The position numbers were made by a program, and so were the translations under genes. Positions 1 to 5,472 of a DNA stretch of 5,606 nt are shown here, piece after piece. The first letter of the stretch is position 1; every line of letters starts with the position of its first letter. This DNA comes from Veillonella sp. (lineage in GTDB: Bacteria > Bacillota > Negativicutes > Veillonellales > Veillonellaceae), in NCBI GenBank assembly GCA_022737715.1, contig JAIITD010000110.1, forward strand, positions 1 to 5,606, given 5' to 3'. Below the pieces are notes generated by a model. It was not told the DNA's origin. It made no database searches and saw nothing but the letters and a program-made list of their open reading frames with translations.

Positions 1-29
1 ACTTCAAACAATTCCCTAAATTCCCTTAA
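1..29 (+). CDS. menB: 3' end of 1,4-dihydroxy-2-naphthoyl-CoA synthase (MenB), partial
   Basis: Only the last eight codons are inside the window, read in the frame beginning at base 3, giving FKQFPKFP followed by TAA at 27-29 and an immediate second in-line TAG at 30-32. MenB proteins (crotonase family; ring closure of o-succinylbenzoyl-CoA) characteristically end in a PDF-x-QFP-x-FP tail, and the two bases before the first full codon (AC) fit the expected Asp codon. The menE and menC genes immediately downstream support the call. The match rests on a very short tail, so the identification is good but not certain. A terminator-like hairpin follows 60 bases later. Confidence 0.75.
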
Positions 30-89
30 TAGGAGTATGGTTATCAGTCCTTATGCATGGACTCGAACCTTTTACATGATAAGTGCAGT

Positions 90-115
90 GCGCCTCTATA
101 TGAGGCGCCTTTCTT
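90..115 (+). terminator. Intrinsic terminator after menB
   Basis: A perfect 7-bp stem, GCGCCTC (90-96) and GAGGCGC (102-108), closes a 5-nt loop and is followed by CTTTCTT. The T-tract is short and interrupted by C, so termination may be partial. It lies between menB and menE and would reduce or uncouple expression of the downstream genes. Confidence 0.65.
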
Positions 116-158
116 ATACGTATATGTTTTATAGTATTATGGTTAGCTATGAGGTGAG

Positions 159-1586
159 ATGATGGAATGGTTACGATATGGAAAACAGCACTATCCGAAT
201 CGTATATGTATAAATGAATATACCTATCGCGACATATATATTGCTGTTGTACACGTGGCAACGCGATTACAAGCATTGACAGATACACGCATCGCTATAG
301 TATCGGATAACTCCGTAACGATGGCCGTTTATCTCTTGGCCGCTATGCTAGTCCGTAAAGAGGTACTCTTGTTAAATGTTCATCTTACAGTGGGTGAAAT
401 AGAAAATCAGTTATGTCAGCTACACATTACAACCGTGTTACACAGCGCAAAACGACGTGAACAGGTACCAAAATCTGTAATGGCTATTGAACTTGAATCT
501 ATGAGTGTTATGCCCCATGATGGGGCAAAGGATATCTTTGACTGGACCGTGGATGACAATGACATTGCTGCTATTATGAATACCAGTGCTACAACGGGAC
601 AGTTTAAATCGGTGCCACTTCGTTGGGGCCAAATTAAGGCTCATGTACAAGCATCACAAGAGGTGCTAGGTAGAACTGAACAGGATAATTGGCTTATGGT
701 ATTACCGTTGTTTCATGTAAGTGGATTATCCATTTTGATGCGGTCTTTGTATAATGGTACAGCGATGACCATTATGGAATCCTATGACGAAGAACAAGTA
801 CTGCAATATATTCATGATGGTCGCATTAATATGATGTCTTTGGTGCCTACCATCTTAAAGAATTTGGAACCGCGCATTACTCACCATCAATTGTGGGTCA
901 TCTTATTGGGTGGAGAATTTATTCCGCGACCTCTAGTTGATGCGTGTGTAGCGAAGCAGTTACCGATTTATAAAACCTATGGTATGACAGAGACCTTTAG
1001 TCAAAGCGTGACCATGCCTGTATTATCTAATCTAAACAAACTAGATTCAGTAGGCAAACCCTTACCGGGGATGACCGTACATATTGTAAATCCCGATGCG
1101 GATGGGGTAGGGGAAATCCATTTGAATGGACCCATGGTCATGAGTGGCTATATCAATCGCGAACCGATTCATGGCGATTTTAATACCGATGATATGGGTT
1201 ATGTCGATGAAGATGGTTTTTTATACATTTTAAATCGCCGTACAGATTTGATCATTTCTGGAGGCGAAAATATCTATCCTAAGGAAATTGAAGATACCGT
1301 GTATGCCATGCAAGGGGTGAAGGAATGTGCTGTTATCCCTGTGTCTGATGCGAAATGGGGACAGGTGCCAGCATTATTCCTTGCCTTTGATGATATAGAT
1401 ACATTAGGTTCCAATTTGGAAATGGTCGTGCGAGACTATATTTCTAGTAAGTTAGCCAAATACAAGGTGCCTAAATACATTACGATTATGGATGCATTGC
1501 CACGTAATGGGACGGGGAAAATTGTGCGTAAATCGTTGGCCTCCTATCTAGATATGACTGCGCCAAATGGAGGTTCTCATGAATGA
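159..1586 (+). CDS. menE: o-succinylbenzoate-CoA ligase (MenE)
   Basis: This ANL-superfamily adenylating enzyme converts o-succinylbenzoate, ATP and CoA to o-succinylbenzoyl-CoA in cytosolic menaquinone synthesis. The 475 residues match the usual MenE length. In order one sees the nucleotide loop NTSATTGQFK (141-150), the MenE-typical PLFHVSGLSILMRS (183-196), YGMTET (274-279), the TDDMGY aspartate region (343-348), RRTDLIISGGENIYPKEIE (360-378) at the hinge, and PRNGTGKIVR (448-457) with the adenylation lysine K454. The nucleotide loop is slightly unusual (Ala for the common Gly, Phe for the common Pro). Two adjacent ATG codons (159 and 162) are possible starts. The Shine-Dalgarno GAGGTGA (151-157) is better spaced for 162, a one-residue difference. 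The 3' end overlaps menC by 8 bases. No convincing promoter was found between the menB terminator and the start; only a weak TATTAT at 135-140 is visible. Confidence 0.95.
   Translation: MMEWLRYGKQHYPNRICINEYTYRDIYIAVVHVATRLQALTDTRIAIVSDNSVTMAVYLLAAMLVRKEVLLLNVHLTVGEIENQLCQLHITTVLHSAKRREQVPKSVMAIELESMSVMPHDGAKDIFDWTVDDNDIAAIMNTSATTGQFKSVPLRWGQIKAHVQASQEVLGRTEQDNWLMVLPLFHVSGLSILMRSLYNGTAMTIMESYDEEQVLQYIHDGRINMMSLVPTILKNLEPRITHHQLWVILLGGEFIPRPLVDACVAKQLPIYKTYGMTETFSQSVTMPVLSNLNKLDSVGKPLPGMTVHIVNPDADGVGEIHLNGPMVMSGYINREPIHGDFNTDDMGYVDEDGFLYILNRRTDLIISGGENIYPKEIEDTVYAMQGVKECAVIPVSDAKWGQVPALFLAFDDIDTLGSNLEMVVRDYISSKLAKYKVPKYITIMDALPRNGTGKIVRKSLASYLDMTAPNGGSHE
1569..1574 (+). promoter_or_regulatory. 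Ribosome binding site that fixes the menC start
   Basis: GGAGGT lies inside the end of menE, 4 bases before ATG 1579. An earlier in-frame ATG at 1567 precedes this site and would leave it inside the gene, so 1579 is the better start. Confidence 0.8.
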
Positions 1587-2721
1587 TGTATTGAACTTTA
1601 AATCCATAACGACGTATCGTGTGGCTTTGCCGTTAAAGTTTGAATTTAAAACGGCTAAGGGTACTGTTCGTGTTCGTGAAAGTATTATCATTCGTATCGA
1701 GGACCAACAAGGCTATGTTGGATACGGGGAATGCGTGGCTTTCACAGATTCGTTTTATACACCAGAAACCGTTGACTCCGCATGGAAACAATTGGTAGAT
1801 ACCTATATTCTAGAGTTACGCTTGATGCGGCCAAAGCCATTGATGGCATACATTCGGCAATTGCAATTTTGGTTAAAGCGCGACAATATGCCCATGACGA
1901 TAGCAGGCCTTGAAAATGCATTAATTAATTTGGACTGCAACCGAAAAGGCGTGAATTCTGTGTCGTATATCATGGGTCAGTCCTTGGAACCTACCATTTC
2001 AAATGGCATCGTCATTGGTGACGTGCCTATGGATAAACTATTGGACATCGTGGAACAGCACGTATCTAATGGTTGCAAACGAATTAAACTCAAGGTATCG
2101 CCTCGTGATGGTTATGAACGGACACGAATTGTACGTGAAGCCTATCCAAAATTAGCCTTAGCCGTTGATGCTAACCAAAGTTATACGTATGACCAATTAG
2201 ATATGGTGGCTGCTTATAATGATTTGCATTTGCTCTGCATAGAGGAACCCTTTAGCATGACGAATCTGATTACCTATAAAGCGTGGAAGGAATCGTTGCC
2301 TAATTGGCCGATTACAAGTCCTATTTGTCTAGATGAGTCAATCTTGTCCTATGATGATTTGTCTTATGCAATCGAGCATAGATTAATCGATGTGCTTAAT
2401 GTAAAAGTAGGACGACTTGGGGGCTTAATACAGACGCGTGCTGCTATTTTACGGTGCCGCGAAGCAGGTATTCCATACTGGATTGGCAGTATGGTTGAAT
2501 CAGGTATCTCAAAGATATTACATGTTCAGCTAGCTGCCTTAGGTGATGCTTATATGGCAGGGGATTTATCCGATTCTAATCGCTATTTTGAACATGATCT
2601 TATCAGCCCAGAAATTTCATTTATTGATGGGACCATGCAGGTGTCTAATGGTGCTGGCCTTGGCGTCGATGTATTGGATAATCGTATTGAGAAATATACA
2701 GTGGAGAAACGAACACTATGA
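1579..2721 (+). CDS. menC: o-succinylbenzoate synthase (MenC), enolase superfamily
   Basis: MenC dehydrates SHCHC to o-succinylbenzoate in the cytosolic menaquinone pathway using a Mg2+ ion. The 380-residue product (numbered from ATG 1579) has every hallmark of the muconate-lactonizing subgroup: a capping alpha+beta N-terminus, the KLK catalytic lysine pair (K170, K172), metal ligands D197 (in DANQSY), E222 (in CIEEPF) and D252 (in CLDESI), the opposing catalytic lysine K276 (in NVKVGRLGG) and the barrel-end motif GSMVESGIS (E307 in it). The length and the ICLDESI and KVGRLGG motifs resemble the Gram-positive OSBS/N-acylamino-acid racemase branch. Some members of that branch are promiscuous racemases, but the position between menE and a thioesterase makes OSBS activity the likely role. 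It overlaps menE by 8 bases and the next gene by 4 (ATGA), suggesting translational coupling. Confidence 0.94.
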   Translation: MNDVLNFKSITTYRVALPLKFEFKTAKGTVRVRESIIIRIEDQQGYVGYGECVAFTDSFYTPETVDSAWKQLVDTYILELRLMRPKPLMAYIRQLQFWLKRDNMPMTIAGLENALINLDCNRKGVNSVSYIMGQSLEPTISNGIVIGDVPMDKLLDIVEQHVSNGCKRIKLKVSPRDGYERTRIVREAYPKLALAVDANQSYTYDQLDMVAAYNDLHLLCIEEPFSMTNLITYKAWKESLPNWPITSPICLDESILSYDDLSYAIEHRLIDVLNVKVGRLGGLIQTRAAILRCREAGIPYWIGSMVESGISKILHVQLAALGDAYMAGDLSDSNRYFEHDLISPEISFIDGTMQVSNGAGLGVDVLDNRIEKYTVEKRTL

Positions 2722-3095
2722 CAATGATAGAAGCATTACAAATTGATTGTGTTGAGTTAACAGGGGCTACCAGTGGGCAAGGGGTGATGCATTTAACTAG
2801 TTATCACGCGCAGCCACAAGGCTACCTCAATGGTGGCGCTACTTTGGCCTTTGGCGAAATTTTATCGGGTATGCTCAGCAATCAACTGATTCGAGATGAT
2901 CAATTTGCTGTAGGGCAATCGGTAACTGCAAATCACATGCGCCCTATGAAAGCAGACGGCAATTTGATTGCTAAAGGACAGCTACTCTTACAAGGGAAAA
3001 CATCTCACGTTTGGCGCTTTGATATGTATGATGAAAGCAACCGTTTGATATCTCAGGTTACCATAACCTGTGCGATAGTACCTAAAAATCGATAA
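2718..3095 (+). CDS. menI: Hotdog-fold acyl-CoA thioesterase, probable DHNA-CoA thioesterase
   Basis: The 125-residue protein matches the PaaI/YdiI/EntH hotdog thioesterases in length and pattern. It has the Q32-P-x-G35 turn, the NGG element (38-40) on the central helix, catalytic-position E47 nine residues later, the strand motif GQSVTANHMRPMKADG (66-81) and a terminal CAIVP strand (118-122). Against E. coli MenI (YdiI), Q32 and E47 line up with Gln48 and Glu63, while N38 replaces His54 and G51 replaces Ser67. Its ATG overlaps the menC stop (ATGA), so it is co-translated with menC. This context supports hydrolysis of 1,4-dihydroxy-2-naphthoyl-CoA before prenylation by MenA. The fold is secure; the exact substrate is inferred from context. 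A GGAG at 2702-2705 is a rather distant ribosome site, and ATG 2724 is an alternative start. Confidence 0.8.
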   Translation: MTMIEALQIDCVELTGATSGQGVMHLTSYHAQPQGYLNGGATLAFGEILSGMLSNQLIRDDQFAVGQSVTANHMRPMKADGNLIAKGQLLLQGKTSHVWRFDMYDESNRLISQVTITCAIVPKNR

Positions 3096-3137
3096 GAAAA
3101 AAAGACCTCTTTTGGTAAGCTGATATGGAAAAGAGGT
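3094..3137 (-). terminator. Intrinsic terminator of the leftward DUF2939-like gene
   Basis: Read on the minus strand, ACCTCTTTT (3137-3129) and AAAAGAGGT (3113-3105) form a 9-bp stem with a 15-nt loop, followed by C and seven T (3104-3097). This is a textbook Rho-independent terminator. Its upstream arm shares bases 3132-3137 with the base of the long hairpin at 3132-3227. Confidence 0.8.
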
Positions 3138-3227
3138 AGATAATAGCAAAATTCGACTTTGGCCCTGCGAAGCCCGAAGGGCGTAGACAGACCTGGCCGG
3201 TGGAGAATTTTGCTGTTATCTGCCTCT
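3132..3227 (+). other. Long structured hairpin, putative plus-strand RNA element of unknown family
   Basis: Bases 3132-3154 pair with 3205-3227 over 23 positions with no mismatch if two U-G pairs are allowed (3137/3222, 3144/3215). In the same register the helix continues past a tandem G-A/A-G internal loop (3155-3156 with 3203-3204) to 3157-3164 with 3195-3202, using two more U-G pairs and one U-U mismatch. The tip folds as CTGC (3165-3168) with GTAG (3183-3186), a GAA bulge, then GCCC (3172-3175) with GGGC (3179-3182) around a GAA loop. All wobble pairs are U-G on the plus strand and would be A-C mismatches on the minus strand, so a plus-strand RNA is favoured. The tip is much richer in G and C than its surroundings. 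I do not recognise an RNA family. It lies in the 3' untranslated region of the men operon. Confidence 0.6.
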
Positions 3228-3265
3228 ATAAACGTATTTGCTACGAAAGAGGTCTTTATTTTCTT
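3222..3265 (+). terminator. Probable intrinsic terminator of the menE-menC-thioesterase operon
   Basis: GCCTCT (3222-3227) can pair with AGAGGT (3248-3253) as a 6-bp stem with one G-U pair and a 20-nt loop, followed by CTTTATTTTCTT (3254-3265). Alternatively 3246-3257 pairs with the distant 3101-3112 as a 12-bp stem ahead of ATTTTCTT. Either fold ends in a T-rich tract that overlaps the 3' end of the convergent gene. Confidence 0.55.
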
Positions 3266-3873
3266 GTGATTTTATAGAGTGCTTCGATATCTGGGATATC
3301 ATAGATAGCCCAAGTTCCATCACCGATGTGCTTCATAAGTACTCGGATGGGAGCTGTTTGATTTGTCTTGGTATTGTGAATTGTTACAGTTACGGTAGCG
3401 GTGTTGCCATCATCTTCAGAGGTAATGTTTTTAATCTCTAAATGGCGTTGTTTAAATAATTCACCCCGTTGGATGCGGTCTACCATAGAGAAGGTATTAG
3501 ATGTATCTTCGCTTTCAGTATTGGAATCACTACTATTTGTCGATTTGAAACTATCCGGATCTTCTACATATTTACGGATAACATCATCAAGAAGGGCTGG
3601 ACCGAATGTTTTCGTTGCTGCTACTGCGGCCTTGCCTAATGGTGAGGATGTATCCACATAAGTATTACCCTCGCGGGTGACGATGTTTTTTACTAATGAT
3701 GTTGTATCGATGTGCTCTAATACCGTATCTGCATCTTTGTTTTCAACGGCCTCACGGATAGTTTGGAACGTATAGACTGGTGTATGAGGGATATACCATA
3801 AGAAATACCACATAGCGCTCAGTGCGGCTATGATGGCAATAATGATTGCTATTGTTAATGCTTTTGATTTCAT
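3256..3873 (-). CDS. Membrane-anchored DUF2939-like protein of unknown function
   Basis: The 205-residue product (from ATG 3873) begins MKSK, followed by one hydrophobic segment (about residues 5-28), an uncleaved signal anchor or signal peptide, so the rest should face outside the inner membrane. After TPVYTFQTIREAVENKDAD (31-49) comes a helical region ending near KYVEDPDSF, a low-complexity Ser/Asn/Asp/Glu stretch (111-127), and a beta-rich C-terminus (TATVTVTIHNT, then GDGTWAIYDI). The xPxYTxxxIxxAVExxDADxxxxxID pattern is what DUF2939 proteins show; no function is established. ATG 3873 has GGAG seven bases upstream (minus strand) and puts the hydrophobic segment at the N-terminus. An in-frame GTG at 3912 with its own AAGGAG would add 13 residues. 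The gene converges on the men operon and diverges from the barrel gene at 4021, so a shared envelope role is possible but unproven. Confidence 0.8.
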   Translation of the reverse strand: MKSKALTIAIIIAIIAALSAMWYFLWYIPHTPVYTFQTIREAVENKDADTVLEHIDTTSLVKNIVTREGNTYVDTSSPLGKAAVAATKTFGPALLDDVIRKYVEDPDSFKSTNSSDSNTESEDTSNTFSMVDRIQRGELFKQRHLEIKNITSEDDGNTATVTVTIHNTKTNQTAPIRVLMKHIGDGTWAIYDIPDIEALYKITRK

Positions 3874-3902
3874 AATGTTGCTCCGATGTATATAATACAT
3901 AT

Positions 3903-3911
3903 ATTTTAGCA
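3903..3911 (-). promoter_or_regulatory. Possible extended -10 promoter for the DUF2939-like gene
   Basis: On the minus strand TGCTAAAAT (3911-3903) fits a TGn extended -10 element, which would start RNA near 3896 and leave about 22 bases before ATG 3873. No good -35 is visible at 16-18 bp. It competes with the reading in which RNA starts further upstream, at the -10 at 3950-3955. Confidence 0.4.
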
Positions 3912-3934
3912 CATAAATTTCTCCTTCTCTATAG

Positions 3935-3963
3935 TTGTCAGCGCTTTAGATTATAGGTATAAT
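3935..3963 (+). promoter_or_regulatory. Sigma70-type promoter of the inverse-autotransporter-like gene
   Basis: TTGTCA (3935-3940), a 17-bp spacer and a perfect TATAAT (3958-3963) make a near-consensus housekeeping promoter, with RNA start expected near 3970 and a leader of about 50 nt. The -10 forms the right half of the perfect palindrome ATTATA-GG-TATAAT (3950-3963), so a mirror-image -10 faces the DUF2939-like gene. Confidence 0.8.
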
Positions 3964-3970
3964 AAAGTGT

Positions 3971-4000
3971 ATTCATTTTATATTCATTATTAAAATGAAT
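3971..4000 (+). promoter_or_regulatory. Stem-loop at the 5' end of the barrel-gene leader
   Basis: ATTCATTTTA (3971-3980) and TAAAATGAAT (3991-4000) are perfect 10-bp inverted repeats around a 10-nt loop, starting at or just after the predicted RNA start. A second ATTCATT (3982-3988) can pair instead with AATGAAT (3994-4000). The ribosome site GAGAGGAG (4007-4014) follows seven bases later and stays free. It may be an mRNA-stabilising 5' hairpin or a DNA operator. Confidence 0.55.
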
Positions 4001-4020
4001 GTGTAAGAGAGGAGTTAGAA

Positions 4021-5235
4021 ATGAAAGACAGATTAATACTAAAAGCTCTTGTTTGCAGTGCTTTTATGTGCAGTCTAAGTGTGGGAACGATGGCTGCAGA
4101 TGTGAACACCGATGTAAAAGCTAGGGATACTGAACAAAGTAGTTGGATGGATCGTACAGATATCGGTATTGGGTTACAAGGTACTCAGAAAGATTCTTAT
4201 CATAATTATGCAATGCCTAATAAACAAATGACTGATAATAATCTAAGCTATGATACACGATTCCATTATCGTAATCATAACTCTAAGCAGAAAATGAACG
4301 CAAAGTATTTTATAGAAACATTGCAACCTATAAAGAAATATGATAAATCTATGGTTTTTGTACAGGGGCGCTTAGATGGTAATGGTGGCGAAAAAGTTTC
4401 CACTACTACATATTGGAATGGTTCGGATGCAGATTTTGGAAGAATTGACGGTCAAGGTACCTATATTGATAAAGGTGAAGTAGTAGAACATGATACGCTT
4501 GGTGTTGTCGGTACTGCTGGTGTTGGCTATCGTCGCCTTAGTACACATGAGCATGCCTACGTCGGCGCCAATGTATTCTATGACTATGCATTTAAGGATA
4601 AATTTTCTCGTGTTAGTGCAGGATTAGAATATGTAGCTGGTCTAAATACGATTAGTGTCAATGTATACCATGGACTATCACAAAAAACGGTGGGGCCTTA
4701 TGACATTAACACACCTTTGCGTCAAGTACCACGGGCAATAGACTTCCATGATAGCTTAAGTTCACCACCTAATGGTATTCGAAGAACACCTCGTTATTCT
4801 TATGAACATGTACTGGATGGCTTTGATATACGGTATACACGCGATTATAAGAATGCTCGTTGGTTATCTAGTTATGTGGAAGGATATCATTGGAAAACAA
4901 AAGCTCCAGGAGAGCATCCAGAAGTGATGTACTATATTGACCAACATAAGTGGCAATCTATACATGGATTAAAGGTAGGCGCTAAAATGAATGTGACGCC
5001 TCATATTTCTGTAGATTTAGGAATTGGTAAAAGTAATATTAGTTCTGTAGAACCGTATGTATCTGTTATGTATACCTTAGGTAAGTCTAAATATGCGTAC
5101 TTTGGTGGTAAGCATAGCGAAAATGTGATGACTTCGCCACGTTCTAAGATGTTCGATAAGGTTAAACGCAGTGATATGAAGGTTGAGTATTATTGGGAAC
5201 AAGACTTGCGTGATGGTCCTTGGGATCATTTATAA
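4021..5235 (+). CDS. Stand-alone inverse-autotransporter (intimin/invasin-type) outer-membrane beta-barrel protein
   Basis: The 404-residue product starts with a signal peptide (K2, R4 and K8, hydrophobic core about 9-24, cleavage likely after A25 or A26). Alternating hydrophobic strands typical of the intimin/invasin beta-domain follow: DIGIGLQGT (47-55), GVGYRRL (167-173), YVGANVFYDYAF (180-191), SRVSAGLEYV (196-205), ISVNVYHGLS (211-220), LDGFDIRYTRDY (265-276), LKVGAKMNVTPHISVDLGIG (317-336) and EPYVSVMYTLG (344-354). The end, FDKVKRSDMKVEYYWEQDLR (378-397), corresponds to the conserved linker after the barrel (YDLVERN-type in enterobacterial members). Only seven residues remain, so the Ig-like passenger that family members normally export is missing. 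Two loops are long (about 117-158 and 219-262). The gene has its own promoter, a good ribosome site (GAGAGGAG 4007-4014) and a strong terminator, so it looks monocistronic and intact. It could act as a porin-like or anchoring protein; that is inference. Confidence 0.8.
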   Translation: MKDRLILKALVCSAFMCSLSVGTMAADVNTDVKARDTEQSSWMDRTDIGIGLQGTQKDSYHNYAMPNKQMTDNNLSYDTRFHYRNHNSKQKMNAKYFIETLQPIKKYDKSMVFVQGRLDGNGGEKVSTTTYWNGSDADFGRIDGQGTYIDKGEVVEHDTLGVVGTAGVGYRRLSTHEHAYVGANVFYDYAFKDKFSRVSAGLEYVAGLNTISVNVYHGLSQKTVGPYDINTPLRQVPRAIDFHDSLSSPPNGIRRTPRYSYEHVLDGFDIRYTRDYKNARWLSSYVEGYHWKTKAPGEHPEVMYYIDQHKWQSIHGLKVGAKMNVTPHISVDLGIGKSNISSVEPYVSVMYTLGKSKYAYFGGKHSENVMTSPRSKMFDKVKRSDMKVEYYWEQDLRDGPWDHL

Positions 5236-5292
5236 TCAGTATCATGCTGGTAGAAATACTATAATCAACAATTTCATATAATTATATTTGAA

Positions 5293-5339
5293 TTGGCACC
5301 TAAGGTTTCCTTATAGAAATCTAGGTGCTAATTTTATAT
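5293..5339 (+). terminator. Strong intrinsic terminator after the barrel gene
   Basis: TTGGCACCTA (5293-5302) pairs with TAGGTGCTAA (5322-5331). Beyond a single bulged A, GGTTTC (5304-5309) pairs with GAAATC (5316-5321) around a 6-nt loop. This gives 16 pairs including two G-U, and TTTTATAT follows. It begins 58 bases after the stop codon. Confidence 0.88.
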
Positions 5340-5472
5340 CTATACGTTTTGGTCTAATCTAGAGTATATTAAAGTATACTGAATATAAATGGATATTATA
5401 TACGATTTTTGATGTATAATTCATATTTCTATATATTTTGGAAAAATTCATTTAAAAATTAGAAAAAAGTAC
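5340..5472. other. AT-rich non-coding stretch upstream of the tRNA promoter
   Basis: No start codon with a ribosome site leads into a sustained reading frame here, on either strand. The only structure noted is a short inverted repeat, AGTATA (5363-5368) and TATACT (5375-5380), plus an isolated TATAAT (5415-5420) without a -35. Runs of A and T just before the tRNA promoter (5441-5467) could serve as an UP element. Confidence 0.5.

Larger units (their letters stand above)
3096..3265. repeat. Long-range inverted repeat framing the convergent intergenic region
   Basis: AAAGACCTCTTT (3101-3112) and AAAGAGGTCTTT (3246-3257) are perfect 12-bp inverted copies. Similarity extends outward through A-rich and T-rich flanks with one single-base length difference. 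The right copy covers the end of the stop codon of the minus gene. Between them sit the two terminator hairpins and the central long hairpin. The arrangement could be a bidirectional terminator split by an inserted element, or the ends of a small palindromic element. No target-site duplication is evident. Confidence 0.6.

Noticed and set aside
37..162. Open plus-strand frame before menE (41 codons), with AGGAG at 31-35 and a stop overlapping the menE ATG as ATGA
   Set aside because: The ribosome site is only one base from the ATG, the menB terminator lies inside the frame, and the predicted peptide (many Tyr, Arg and Met) looks like no protein I know. The ATGA overlap is probably chance.
16..288. 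Minus-strand open frame of 90 codons across the menB-menE junction
   Set aside because: It covers the menB stop, a terminator and the start of menE, and its Ile/His/Tyr-rich product has no recognisable pattern.
2543..2746. Plus-strand frame overlapping the end of menC
   Set aside because: It is an out-of-frame shadow of menC, whose conserved end and coupled ATGA junction are clear.
3155..3204. tRNA-like or ribozyme-like core within the GC-rich hairpin tip
   Set aside because: There is no anticodon arm, T-arm or CCA pattern, and I could not match the tip to any ribozyme or riboswitch core that I know.
3238..3661. Plus-strand open frames opposite the DUF2939-like gene
   Set aside because: They are antisense shadows. 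The minus-strand frame has a ribosome site, a membrane anchor, family-like patterns and its own terminator.
4045..4075. Lipoprotein signal in the barrel protein (Cys12 or Cys17)
   Set aside because: Neither cysteine is preceded by a lipobox, and a standard signal-peptidase I site (TMA-A) lies further on.
5363..5380. AGTATA-N6-TATACT inverted repeat
   Set aside because: Six-base arms of A and T are expected by chance in such AT-rich DNA, and no promoter is positioned to be controlled by it.
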